From the NCBI GenBank assembly GCA_963695975.1, contig CAVOIB010000011.1, forward strand, positions 62,001 through 126,000: 64,000 nt of DNA, in the 5' to 3' direction. Positions within the stretch are counted from its first letter, which is position 1, and each line of letters begins with the position of its first letter. Position numbers and translations under genes: made by a program. Source of the DNA: JBBQVZ01 sp963695975. Lineage in GTDB: Bacteria; Actinomycetota; UBA4738; HRBIN12. Shown here in pieces: positions 43,037-50,234 of this stretch. A model generated the notes under the pieces. That model was given only the letters and a program-made list of their open reading frames with translations, was not told the DNA's origin and searched no databases.

Positions 43037-43627
43037 TTAGCCGGAATCCCAGCCATTCGGGAGCGTGAACGTTAGCCTGAAGGGCCGGCGCCGATCCCCT
43101 GTGGCTTCGCTGTGGATCGACTCGATGATCGCGTTGGCCTCCGCCAGCTCAGCCGCTGTCGTACCCGGTCGCGCCTCGACGGTGATGGTGACTTTCGTGT
43201 CCTTGATGTCCACGATCCACAGCTCCGTGCGTTTGCCGTTCGCGCCGACGGGTAGCTCTTGGTAGGTCCCGGCGCGGCCGGCGATGGTGACCGTGGTTGG
43301 CCCGCTCTCATAGGCGTTGGCGGACGCGGAGAATGTGATACTGACGCCGAGGCCGTTGTCGGTGGGGTTGTGCATCCAACTATCGCGCCGCACCTCCCAG
43401 GAGTAGCGGCCCGCCGGGTTATGTCGAGCTCCAGGCCAGCCATTGACTATGGTTGGATGGACCGGGAGCGAGGCAATCGACGGGCTTGGTGTCGGGAGGA
43501 GCGTAGAGCTTGCTGGTGGCCCGCCGACAGTGGATCCCCCGGAAGATAGGGCGACGCCGAAGATCGCGACTGCTACGAGCGCGACCGCTCCGATCGCCAC
43601 CTTCGTGAGGGTGTTCTTCTCTGGCAA
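43037..43627 (-). CDS. Membrane-anchored or secreted protein of unknown function
   Basis: A 196-residue protein with one N-terminal hydrophobic segment (VAIGAVALVAVAIFGVAL, about residues 9-26) and a Ser/Pro-rich linker. An extracytoplasmic domain follows with GLGVSITFSASANAYESGP, TELWIVDIKDTKVTITVEAR and AAELAEANAIIESIHSEA. The pattern of a strand-rich domain followed by a helix resembles small actinobacterial surface or sensor proteins, but I cannot name the family. The gene appears intact among decayed neighbours. Confidence 0.6.
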   Translation of the reverse strand: MPEKNTLTKVAIGAVALVAVAIFGVALSSGGSTVGGPPASSTLLPTPSPSIASLPVHPTIVNGWPGARHNPAGRYSWEVRRDSWMHNPTDNGLGVSITFSASANAYESGPTTVTIAGRAGTYQELPVGANGKRTELWIVDIKDTKVTITVEARPGTTAAELAEANAIIESIHSEATGDRRRPFRLTFTLPNGWDSG

Positions 43628-43798
43628 CCTTCGCGCCTCCCACGGGGCACGCCGCTTGACGGTTCTGATACCAGACTGCTGTTACAGGATAAGTGGGCGC
43701 CGCTCGTCACGAGTCGCTACTAGAGTCGCCTGGGATGAACCTCGGGGACGTCGAGCTTCGCGCGAAGCTCGAATCGATGTGGGTACGGGGGGATGACC

Positions 43799-43927
43799 AT
43801 GCGGAAAGCGATGGTGCTCGCGGTTGCCGGGTTCCTCACGCTCGGGACGATGACTACCGGCCCGTCGGCTGCGGCTGGAAAATCGAACGCTCCAAGGAAT
43901 CACGTCGCGGTCACCGCCACCTGGTGA
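43799..43927 (+). pseudogene. Secreted protein start (signal peptide) cut short by a stop
   Basis: ATG 43799, preceded by a G-rich ribosome-like site, begins a clear signal peptide (AMVLAVAGFLTLGTMTTG, then PSAAAGK). The frame ends after 42 codons at TGA 43925. Downstream frames carry a little protein-like text, so this is probably the 5' end of a larger broken secreted-protein gene. A genuine 42-residue secreted peptide is possible. Confidence 0.4.
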
Positions 43928-44377
43928 TCCGCCGATCAGCCATACCTTCCCAGCGTTCACGGTCAGACGTAGACATCTGAGCGATCAGCTGCAGGTGAAC
44001 ACCGTGGGTTAGCAGGTACTGGCATATGCGCATGAAACACAACGGCGCAAGGATCGCTCTTCGCCCAACGAACGGCGGCGGCGGAGGTGTTGTCCTGCTC
44101 GCTTATGTGCCGGACGAGCCGGGGTTAGACCATTTCACGTACCACGCCGCCGGACCCACCCCGAACGGAGTGCAGCACAAATGCCGCGTCGCTATCGACT
44201 TCTGCACCGCACGGTTGCGGAATATCGGCGTCCGCATCAGTGGCCCCTCTCACGGTCAGGGCAGCTACGGTGCGGTCAGCATTTCCCCGGAGCTGCCCAA
44301 CGGCACGCCGCGGCCTACCAAGACCGGACCCCGCCCCGGGCCGCGGCAGCCTCCCACTGGAAGAGGGGCGAGGATTC
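43928..44377 (+). other. Stretch with a possible cadherin-like domain remnant
   Basis: About 450 bases without an intact gene. One plus-strand frame (from about 44026) reads LLAYVPDEPGLDHFTYHAAG followed by VQHKCRVAIDF. This resembles the xYTPxxGxxGxDxFTYxxxD core of bacterial cadherin-like Ig repeats, and could be the continuation of the signal peptide at 43799 after frameshifts. The similarity is short; treat it as tentative. Confidence 0.25.
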
Positions 44378-44719
44378 CTACGAGGCGCCCGCGAGAGTGG
44401 CCACGTCCTCTCGCTGCACCAAGAACAAGCCGCTGTTCTCTTCTGTCACCGTCGAGCAGTTCGTCGTGCCGTTGGTCTCCTCGAACGTCGCGAACGTGAA
44501 CGGCCCCAAGAACAGGATCCCGAGCGCGTTCGCATCGCAGACGAACCCGTCCTCGACCGCTGGCGTGATCACGAACGACGGCAGCGGCTGGTCGAACGCG
44601 TAGCTGTCACCGCCCGTTCATCTGCAACAGTTGGATCGCGAGTGCGTCGGCCGGTGACACGATGACGAGGTCCGGGTTGTAGCCCGCGGTCCGCACCATC
44701 TGGCCTTTTCTTGGTTGGG
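44378..44719 (-). pseudogene. C-terminal remnant of an HK97-type phage major capsid protein
   Basis: The first frame gives QMVRTAGYNPDLVIVSPADA and LAIQLLQMNG. Removing one base near 44612 joins this to GDSYAFDQPLPSFVITPAVE, DGFVCDANALGILFLGPFTF, EETNGTTNCSTVTEENSGLF and LVQREDVATLAGAS, ending at 44378. The order (aGYxPDxVxxxPxDA, G-Y-F, P-x-VxTPxVxxG, N-xxTVxxEN) fits the end of HK97-fold capsid proteins. The 5' part is missing; the remnant begins directly beside a partial tRNA-Val copy. Confidence 0.65.
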
Positions 44720-44757
44720 CGCTCGATATGAACCTCTGACCTCTTCCGTGTCAGGGA
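44714..44757 (-). repeat. Partial 3' copy of tRNA-Val(GAC): probable attachment-site scar
   Basis: Positions 44729-44757 (29 bases) are identical to part of the tRNA-Val gene at 46536-46607, covering the anticodon stem-loop through the T-arm. The acceptor end (44714-44728) is recognisable but mutated. The copy is in the same orientation as the intact gene. A displaced 3' tRNA end is the typical left junction of an element that integrated into the tRNA gene. Confidence 0.8.
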
Positions 44758-44953
44758 GGTGAGCGGCAGGCGTCTAAGCTGCACCTTCGAAGGTGATGGG
44801 AGATGTTGCATGTCTCAGGGGTACCGGTGAGTGTTGTTGAGTTCGGTCGGCTCCTTGACCAGATAGTTGACCGAACAGGGTCCACGGAATGACGTGGAGC
44901 AAGAGGCTGAACTCAGAGCTCTTGGCTCGCGCACACCGAGGAAGGCCGGCGAC
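44758..44953. other. Spacer between the tRNA scar and the ELWxxDGT gene
   Basis: 196 bases with no recognisable gene. It would be the end of the inserted segment, downstream of the ELWxxDGT repeat gene. No integrase or terminator is evident. Confidence 0.3.
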
Positions 44954-46327
44954 TCACCCGGCGGGAACGTTCCAGAGCTCGCGGCCAGTCCCAGGTTCAT
45001 TGGCAACGAAGAACACCGACCCTGCGACCTCGACGAACCACCTGCCCCAATTCGAGCCCTGCGCACCGGGATGCGAATCGTTCACCATGACGGTCCCTGC
45101 CCGGGTCCCGTCGCTCTTCCACAGCTCCCGCCCGTGCGTGCCATCGTCGGCCATGAAGTAGAGGGTGCCCGCGACGCCTCTGAAGGAGTCCAACTCCGAC
45201 GCAGGTGATCCAGGCCAGATGTCCCTCACCATCACGGTCCCGATCTCGGTCCCGTCGCTCATCCAGAGCTCCCGCCCGTGCGTGCCGTCGGAGGCCGCCA
45301 AGTACAAGGTGCCTGCGACTTCGGTGAGGTGGTCGGGGTAAGTCCTTTCCGATCCCCTCCCGAAATCCTTCACCATCACGGTGCCGGCCTCGGTCCCGTC
45401 GCTCTTCCACAGGTCCCCGTCGTACCTGCCGTCGGAAGCCGTCGTGAAGTACAAGGTGCCGGCGAACTCGGTGAGGCGGCTGGGGTAAGATGCACGCGAT
45501 CCAGGCACGAGGTCCTTCACCATCACGGTCCCTCCCTCGGTCCCGTCGCTCTTCCACAGCTCGGTCCCGTGCATGCCGTCGTCGGCCGTGAAGTACAGGG
45601 TGCCTGCGAAGTCGATGAGGTAGCCAGGGTCGAACCAACGTGATCCGGGCCAGATGTCCTTGACCATGACGGTCCCCGCTTCGGTCCCGTCGCTCTTCCA
45701 GAGCTCCCGCCCGTGCGTGCCGTCCTTCGCGGTGAAGTACACCGTGCCAGCGACATCGGTGAAGGAGCCGGGAAGGGACCTGCCCGATCCCGGATCGATG
45801 TCCTTGACCATGACGGTCCCCGCTTCGGTCCCGTCGCTCTTCCACAGCTCGTCTGCGTGCATGCCGTCATCGGCCCTGAAGTACACGGTGCCTGCGACGT
45901 CTCTGAAGAATCTGGGGTCAGACCTCTCCGGTCCCGGCAAGATGTCCTTCACCAAGACGGTCCCTGCCTCGGTGCCGTCGCTCTTCCAGAGCTCCCACCC
46001 GTGCACGCCGTCGTCGGCCACGAAGTACAGGATGCCCGCGGCGTCTCTGAGGTAGGCGGGGAAGGACGTGGCCGATCCCGGCAGGATGTCTTTCACCATG
46101 ACGGTGCCTGCTTCGGTCCCGTCGCTCTTCCACAGTTCGTATCCGTGCGAACCGTCTCTGGCCGAGAAGTACAGGGTGCCCGATACGTCGGTGAGGTAGC
46201 GGGGGTGGGACCCATGCGATCCCGGCACGATGTCTTTGACGAGGTTGACGATCGGTCCCGCCGACGCGAGCGGAGCAGCGAGCACCAGGACGAGTAGCGC
46301 GGTGAAGAACCTCATGACTCGCCGCAT
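44954..46327 (-). CDS. Secreted ELWxxDGT repeat protein
   Basis: A 457-residue secreted protein starting at ATG 46327, which has GAGGAGG upstream. The signal peptide is MRRVMRFFTALLVLVLAAPL followed by ASA. The rest is eight full repeats of about 49 residues centred on GYELWKSDGTEAGTVMVKDI, plus a final partial unit (GRELWNVPAG). Each unit also has a strand pair such as VAGTLYFTADDGMHG. These ELWxxDGT repeats form beta-propeller-like surface proteins of unknown ligand. The gene fills the segment between the tRNA-Val scar and the intact tRNA-Val. Confidence 0.9.
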   Translation of the reverse strand: MRRVMRFFTALLVLVLAAPLASAGPIVNLVKDIVPGSHGSHPRYLTDVSGTLYFSARDGSHGYELWKSDGTEAGTVMVKDILPGSATSFPAYLRDAAGILYFVADDGVHGWELWKSDGTEAGTVLVKDILPGPERSDPRFFRDVAGTVYFRADDGMHADELWKSDGTEAGTVMVKDIDPGSGRSLPGSFTDVAGTVYFTAKDGTHGRELWKSDGTEAGTVMVKDIWPGSRWFDPGYLIDFAGTLYFTADDGMHGTELWKSDGTEGGTVMVKDLVPGSRASYPSRLTEFAGTLYFTTASDGRYDGDLWKSDGTEAGTVMVKDFGRGSERTYPDHLTEVAGTLYLAASDGTHGRELWMSDGTEIGTVMVRDIWPGSPASELDSFRGVAGTLYFMADDGTHGRELWKSDGTRAGTVMVNDSHPGAQGSNWGRWFVEVAGSVFFVANEPGTGRELWNVPAG

Positions 46328-46535
46328 GTCATGTGCCCTCCTCGCGTGGGCCGATGCCGATCGAGCGCGTATCGGGGAGTTCGGGTTGCCCATGTCTCGA
46401 CACGTTCAACGAGAGCACCCACGACGCTTTCCTCGGATCGCACGTCACATGGGCGCGAGAGCCATTCTCCGCTCGCACAGGGCAGAAGAGAAGGCCTCGA
46501 TGCCGACAACTGCCCTCAGCAAACGAATCTATCGG

Positions 46536-46607
46536 TGGGCGCTAGAGGATTTGAACCTCTGACCTCTTCCGTGTCAGGGAAGCGCTCTCCCACTGAGCTA
46601 AGCGCCC
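46536..46607 (-). tRNA. tRNA-Val (anticodon GAC)
   Basis: The complement folds fully: acceptor GGGCGCT/AGCGCCC, D-arm GCTC/GAGC, anticodon stem CTTCC/GGAAG with loop CTGACAC (anticodon GAC), T-arm AGAGG/CCTCT and discriminator A. It reads GUC and GUU. It is the intact member of a pair with the partial copy at 44714-44757 and would be the restored end of an integration target. Confidence 0.95.
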
Positions 46608-46635
46608 GCGCTGAGGACTGTAGCAATCACGCTCG

Positions 46636-46706
46636 AGGCGGGGACCGGAATCGAACCGGTGTGCGGGGCTTTGCAGGCCCCTGCCTAACCACTCGGCCAC
46701 CCCGCC
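46636..46706 (-). tRNA. tRNA-Cys (anticodon GCA)
   Basis: The complement gives acceptor GGCGGGG/CCCCGCC, anticodon stem GGGGC/GCCCC with loop CTGCAAA (anticodon GCA), T-arm CCGGT/ACCGG, and the U discriminator typical of tRNA-Cys. It lies 28 bases upstream of tRNA-Val(GAC), so the two may be co-transcribed. Confidence 0.95.
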
Positions 46707-46831
46707 GAACCGGCTCAGTCTACGGGACCACCTTGGAACGAAGGCTCGGGCGCCTCACCGCGTACCAGCCCGCGGATCCCGCGCCGCGCGAGGTTCGGCG
46801 GAGGTTCACCCTCCGGTCTAGAGTTTCGCCC

Positions 46832-47242
46832 ATGTCCGACCCTGCGCCCCAGCGCAACCTGATCCAGATCTTGGCGAGGAACTTCGCTTCCCGCCTGGCC
46901 ACCGCGGTGTTCCTCGTGGACGCCGATGCACGCGTGATCTTCTTCAACGAAGCGGCCGAGCGCCTGCTCGGACAGCGGTTCGTCGAGGGTCAAGGGATGC
47001 CCCCTGATGAGTACGCCAAGCGGTTCCGACCGAGCGACGACGAAGGGAACCCGATCCCGATCCTCCAGACGCCGCTCGGCATCGCGATCACGCAAAGGCA
47101 GCCGGCGCACGCGCGCCTCACGATCCGCGGCGCCGACGGCGTCACGCGACCGATCGAGGTGACCGCCTTCCCGCTCCTCGCCCACACGGACGAACTCGTC
47201 GGAGCGATCACGATCTTCTGGGAGCGTCCGGAGATGGAGTAG
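46832..47242 (+). CDS. PAS-domain sensor protein (stand-alone)
   Basis: A 136-residue protein that is almost entirely one PAS domain: TAVFLVDADARVIFFNEAAE, RLLGQRF, ARLTIRGADGVTRPIEVTAF, and ELVGAITIFWERPE. No output domain is attached. Start ATG 46832. Its stop (TAG 47240-47242) directly abuts the ATG of the metallo-hydrolase, so the two are translated as a pair. Ligand and partner are unknown. Confidence 0.88.
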   Translation: MSDPAPQRNLIQILARNFASRLATAVFLVDADARVIFFNEAAERLLGQRFVEGQGMPPDEYAKRFRPSDDEGNPIPILQTPLGIAITQRQPAHARLTIRGADGVTRPIEVTAFPLLAHTDELVGAITIFWERPEME

Positions 47243-48085
47243 ATGCGGATCAGGATCTGGGGATGTCGCGGTTCGATCGCCACGCCAGGGTCGGAGACTG
47301 CCCGCTATGGAGGGAACACCTCGTGCATCGAGGTGCGGCTGGACGACGGAACGGTGCTCATCCTCGACGCAGGCACCGGTGTGCGAGCGCTCGGACTCGC
47401 CCTGGTGGAGGACCCGCCAGCGCGGATCGATCTGCTTCTCACGCACCTGCATGTCGATCACGTCGAAGGCCTCGGCGCCTTCGAGCCGATCTGGCGCCAC
47501 CAGACCGACCTGCACATCTGGGGACCAGCATCTCCGATGGCCTCGCTCGACGAGCGGATCGCGACGTACTTCTCTCCTCCGTTGTTCCCGATCCACCTGT
47601 CGGAGGTGCCGGCCCGGTGCACGTTCCACGACGCTCCAGATCAACCGTGGAACATCGGGGGCGCGAAGCTCCGGTCGGATCCGATCCAGCACCCTGGACC
47701 GACGGTCGGCTACAGGATCGAGGCCGACGGGAAGGTGCTCACCTACCTCACCGACCATGAGCCCGCCCTCGGCGTGGATCTTCGAGCGATGCCCCCGGAC
47801 TGGGTCTCCGGGTTCGCCCTAGCGTTCGGCGCGGACGTGTTGATACACGACTGTCAGTACACGCGGCAGGAGTATGAGATTCGCTTCGGCTTCGGCCATT
47901 CGAGTACCGACCATGTTGCCGTGTTCGCAGAGAAGGCAGGCGTCGATCGCCTCGTGCTCTTCCACCATGACCCCATGCATACCGACACGGTCTTGGACGA
48001 GGTGCATGGCGCCGTGGTCGACAGCTGGGGTGTCGACCCCGCGCGATGCTTCGTAGCGGCCGACGGTGCGGAATTCGTCATCTAA
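47243..48085 (+). CDS. MBL-fold hydrolase, RNase Z/PhnP-like
   Basis: A 280-residue metallo-beta-lactamase-fold protein: IRIWGCRGSIATPG, YGGNTSCIEVRLDDGTVLIL, DAGTGVRAL, THLHVDHVEGLGAF (metal site), TDHEPALG, DVLIHDCQYT, GFGHSSTDHVAVFAEKAG, LVLFHHDPMHTD. This is the tRNase Z/PhnP-type arrangement seen in proteins that often carry or neighbour PAS or receiver domains and may hydrolyse cyclic phosphodiesters. The substrate is unknown. It begins with zero spacing after the PAS gene. Confidence 0.88.
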   Translation: MRIRIWGCRGSIATPGSETARYGGNTSCIEVRLDDGTVLILDAGTGVRALGLALVEDPPARIDLLLTHLHVDHVEGLGAFEPIWRHQTDLHIWGPASPMASLDERIATYFSPPLFPIHLSEVPARCTFHDAPDQPWNIGGAKLRSDPIQHPGPTVGYRIEADGKVLTYLTDHEPALGVDLRAMPPDWVSGFALAFGADVLIHDCQYTRQEYEIRFGFGHSSTDHVAVFAEKAGVDRLVLFHHDPMHTDTVLDEVHGAVVDSWGVDPARCFVAADGAEFVI

Positions 48086-48146
48086 GGCATCACCGATCGG
48101 TTCACGATTCTTGGTGGTGACCTGAAGAGGGTGGGAAACCCTCACC

Positions 48147-48194
48147 TGGAGCGGACGACGGGATTCGAACCCGCGACCCCCACCTTGGCAAGGT
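48147..48194 (-). repeat. Exact 48-base partial copy of tRNA-Gly(GCC): probable attachment-site scar
   Basis: Positions 48147-48194 are identical to 49292-49339, covering the 3' end of the intact tRNA-Gly gene from the anticodon stem to just past the discriminator, in the same orientation. Outside these 48 bases the two sequences differ. A direct repeat of a tRNA 3' end is what site-specific integration leaves behind. Confidence 0.9.
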
Positions 48195-48416
48195 TACCCG
48201 GACAGACGCTGCGAGCTGCTGCGATTTGCGGAAACGCGTCCTGACCTGCGGCTTCGCTGCTCGACCATGCGCGTCGTTTCGCAACGTTGCGCGGTCGTCT
48301 GCGGGACAGATGCGGGACGCGATCCGCCGTCCCGATCCTCGCCGGTTCGTCCTCTTCGAGGTCGATCAGGATCTCGACGAGCCATTCCGCGTCGTCCCGC
48401 TGGTGGAGTTGTCCGA
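48195..48416 (-). pseudogene. Remnant of a small gene inside the tRNA-Gly bounded segment
   Basis: A minus-strand frame reads PDADRAALIGQLHQRDDAEW, LVEILIDLEEDEPARIGTAD, then runs into unrelated sequence toward the tRNA copy. The text overlaps the 3' end of the secreted-protein gene upstream and has no proper start. The LIDLE block also occurs at 49.1-49.2 kb on the other strand, so both appear to be pieces of one small-protein family. Function unknown. Confidence 0.35.
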
Positions 48417-48860
48417 TCAACGCGGCGCGATCGGCGTCGGGACGGGTGTTGGCCGGGCGTGCAGTTCTGGTCCACCGTGAGTTACCACGCGTGAGACCGC
48501 GCTCGCGCAGGTCCCTTGGGTCCCTCCGAGCTCCAACTTCTTGACGAACGCTCGGTAGGCCCCGTCCACGTCCGACAACGTCACCCGGTAGATGCCGTTC
48601 AGGGCGCTTGACCGACTCTCGACCGTTTGCCAACCCCCGCCATCTCCCCGCTTCTGGATGAGGACCGCGCGATGGGCTTGACAGGCCTGGGTTCCGTAGG
48701 CTGCCCGGACGCGTCCTGTCGCGACGAGGGAGCCACCAAAATTGAGAAGATCGAAGCTGACACTCGTGCGGTGAGATTCTCCTGCCAGGGCGGGCGTTGC
48801 ACCCATCCCGAACAGGCAAAGGGTGAAGAGTACGCACCAGACCGCAGGTGTCTGTGTCAC
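48417..48860 (-). CDS. Small secreted protein of unknown function
   Basis: A 147-residue product starting at GTG 48860 with a clear signal peptide (AVWCVLFTLCLFGMGATPAL, then AG). The mature part contains a strand-rich domain (VSFDLLNFGGSLVATGRVRA, AVLIQKRGDGGGWQTVESRS) with two cysteines, resembling small beta-sandwich surface proteins. The last 20 residues (Pro/Thr-rich) may be non-native, because that DNA also encodes part of another remnant. It lies inside the segment bounded by the two tRNA-Gly copies. Confidence 0.55.
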   Translation of the reverse strand: MTQTPAVWCVLFTLCLFGMGATPALAGESHRTSVSFDLLNFGGSLVATGRVRAAYGTQACQAHRAVLIQKRGDGGGWQTVESRSSALNGIYRVTLSDVDGAYRAFVKKLELGGTQGTCASAVSRVVTHGGPELHARPTPVPTPIAPR

Positions 48861-48996
48861 GGATTACCCCCTCGGCCCGGCAACGCGAGCGAAGGTAGCA
48901 CGACCATCGTCGTACCTCTCTTGAAGTAAGGGCGGTGAGCATGGACCTGCATGAGGGCGTCGGTCAAACTGCCCGCACGTCCGTCGTGGTCAGGGC
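48861..48996. other. Spacer upstream of the small secreted protein
   Basis: 136 bases, presumably holding the promoter of the leftward secreted-protein gene. Nothing else is recognised. Confidence 0.3.
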
Positions 48997-49198
48997 TAGA
49001 GTTGCCTCAGCCCCAGCAACCTCGAAGACGTCGAGCGCCTGCTCCGCGATCGCCTGGATGCGCTCGGACCGGCACCGCGCGCCGAGCTGTTGCACGTCCT
49101 CATGTTGCCGGACTGACCGCGAGCGTCGGATCCAGCTGTTCTACGGCAACCCGAAGACGCGGACGTTCGCGGAACTCTTGATCGACCTCGAGCGGTGA
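48997..49198 (+). pseudogene. Frameshifted remnant of a small LIDLE-type protein
   Basis: One frame gives SNLEDVERLLRDRLDALGPA and PRAELLHVLMLPD before TGA 49114. A +1 shift at that point continues DRERRIQLFYGNPKTRTFAE and LLIDLER to TGA 49196. The join is natural (PD-DRERR). No start codon precedes it after the in-frame TAG near 48998, so it is 5'-truncated too. It matches the LIDLE block seen at 48.3-48.5 kb on the opposite strand. Confidence 0.45.
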
Positions 49199-49294
49199 CG
49201 TCGACGCGTCGTCCGCGGGACCGTTGCGGGACGTTGACGAGACGGGTAGTCGCTCGCAGCTCCGGCCCTAGCCTCTGACCTGCGCCTTCCTTGG

Positions 49295-49367
<73 letters not shown>

Positions 49368-49410
49368 GTGCACCCCAGGCTAGCGCGGGACCTCCGGCGC
49401 TTCAACCGCG

Positions 49411-49845
49411 CTACCCGGTGCCGGTCGAACCGAAACCTCCGGTTCCCCGGTGCGACGGCGGCAGCTGCTCCGCCCACGTCGCCTTGACCTCGGGGATCGC
49501 CACGATCACAAGCTGCGCGATGCGGTCGCCTTTCGCGATACGCACGGGCTCGGTCCGGTCAAGGTTCACCACGGCGCAGATGATCTCCCCGCGGTAGCCC
49601 GCATCGATGAGCCCAGGCGCGTTGGCAAGGGTCAGCCCCTGGCTCGACGCCAGTCCGGACCGCGGCAGGACCATCCCCGCGTGACCTGCCGGGACGGCGA
49701 CGGCCACACCGGTCGCGACCATGGATCGCTCCCCCGGCGCGACTTCCACATCGACGATCGACCGCAGATCGAGTCCGGCGTCGCCCGGATGCGCGGCGGT
49801 CGGGAGCTCGGCGTCTACATGGAGCCGCTCGAACGGAACGTCCAT
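49411..49845 (-). CDS. dut: Deoxyuridine 5'-triphosphate nucleotidohydrolase (dUTPase)
   Basis: Hydrolyses dUTP to dUMP, protecting DNA from uracil. The 144-residue trimeric-type enzyme has motif 1 AHPGDAGLDLRS, motif 2 PRSGLA, motif 3 GLIDAGYRGEIICAVVN, motif 4 RIAQLVIV and C-terminal motif 5 RGTGGFGSTGTG. ATG 49845 shares one base with the preceding stop (TGATG). Confidence 0.97.
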   Translation of the reverse strand: MDVPFERLHVDAELPTAAHPGDAGLDLRSIVDVEVAPGERSMVATGVAVAVPAGHAGMVLPRSGLASSQGLTLANAPGLIDAGYRGEIICAVVNLDRTEPVRIAKGDRIAQLVIVAIPEVKATWAEQLPPSHRGTGGFGSTGTG

Positions 49846-50225
49846 CAGACGGGCTCGATGAGCTCGATGCGGTTGCCGAATGGATCGCGCACGTAGACGC
49901 GGTGGAACCCCTCCAGTTGGACCTCGTCCTCGACGACGCGGACGCCGGCGGCGTCCAACCGCGTCAAGAGCTGCTCCAGGCCCTCCACCATGAGCGCGGG
50001 ATGTGCCTTGAACGCGGGACGGAACCCGTCCTCGACGCCCAGGTGCACCTCGACGTCGGGGCCGCGGAACCACACCCCGCCGCGCGGCGCGAGCTCCGGT
50101 GGCTTGGAGATCTGCTCCATCCCCAGGAGGTAGCCGTAGAACTTCTCCGCGGCCTCTTCCTCGCCCTGGGGCATCGCGAGCTGCACGTGGTGCAGCCCGA
50201 CGACCCGCCCGTCACGCTCGGCCAT
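49845..50225 (-). CDS. VOC-family (glyoxalase/dioxygenase fold) protein
   Basis: A 126-residue vicinal-oxygen-chelate protein: VVGLHHVQLAMPQGEEEAAE, KFYGYLLGMEQISKPP, GVWFRGPDVEVHLGVEDGF, FHRVYVRDPFGNRIELIEP. Metal-ligand candidates are the first His (HHVQL), the His of VEVHLGV and the last Glu (IELIE). Similar to small glyoxalases of unknown substrate. It lies between nrdJ and dut. Confidence 0.9.
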   Translation of the reverse strand: MAERDGRVVGLHHVQLAMPQGEEEAAEKFYGYLLGMEQISKPPELAPRGGVWFRGPDVEVHLGVEDGFRPAFKAHPALMVEGLEQLLTRLDAAGVRVVEDEVQLEGFHRVYVRDPFGNRIELIEPV

Positions 50226-50234
50226 GCCCGAACC

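Noticed and set aside
44954..46327. Regular direct repeats as a possible CRISPR array
   Set aside because: The period is about 147 bases in frame with a secreted protein, the units have no spacer structure, and no cas genes are present.
34349..46535. The whole region as one intact prophage
   Set aside because: Only a single capsid fragment is phage-like. There is no integrase, terminase, portal, tail or lysis gene, and most intact genes are signalling or surface proteins.
34277..46607. tRNA-Val(CAC) at 34.3 kb as the far attachment site of a 12 kb element ending at tRNA-Val(GAC)
   Set aside because: The two tRNA genes share only ordinary tRNA conservation, differ in the anticodon stem and T-arm, and both are complete. 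The real partial copy is at 44.7 kb.
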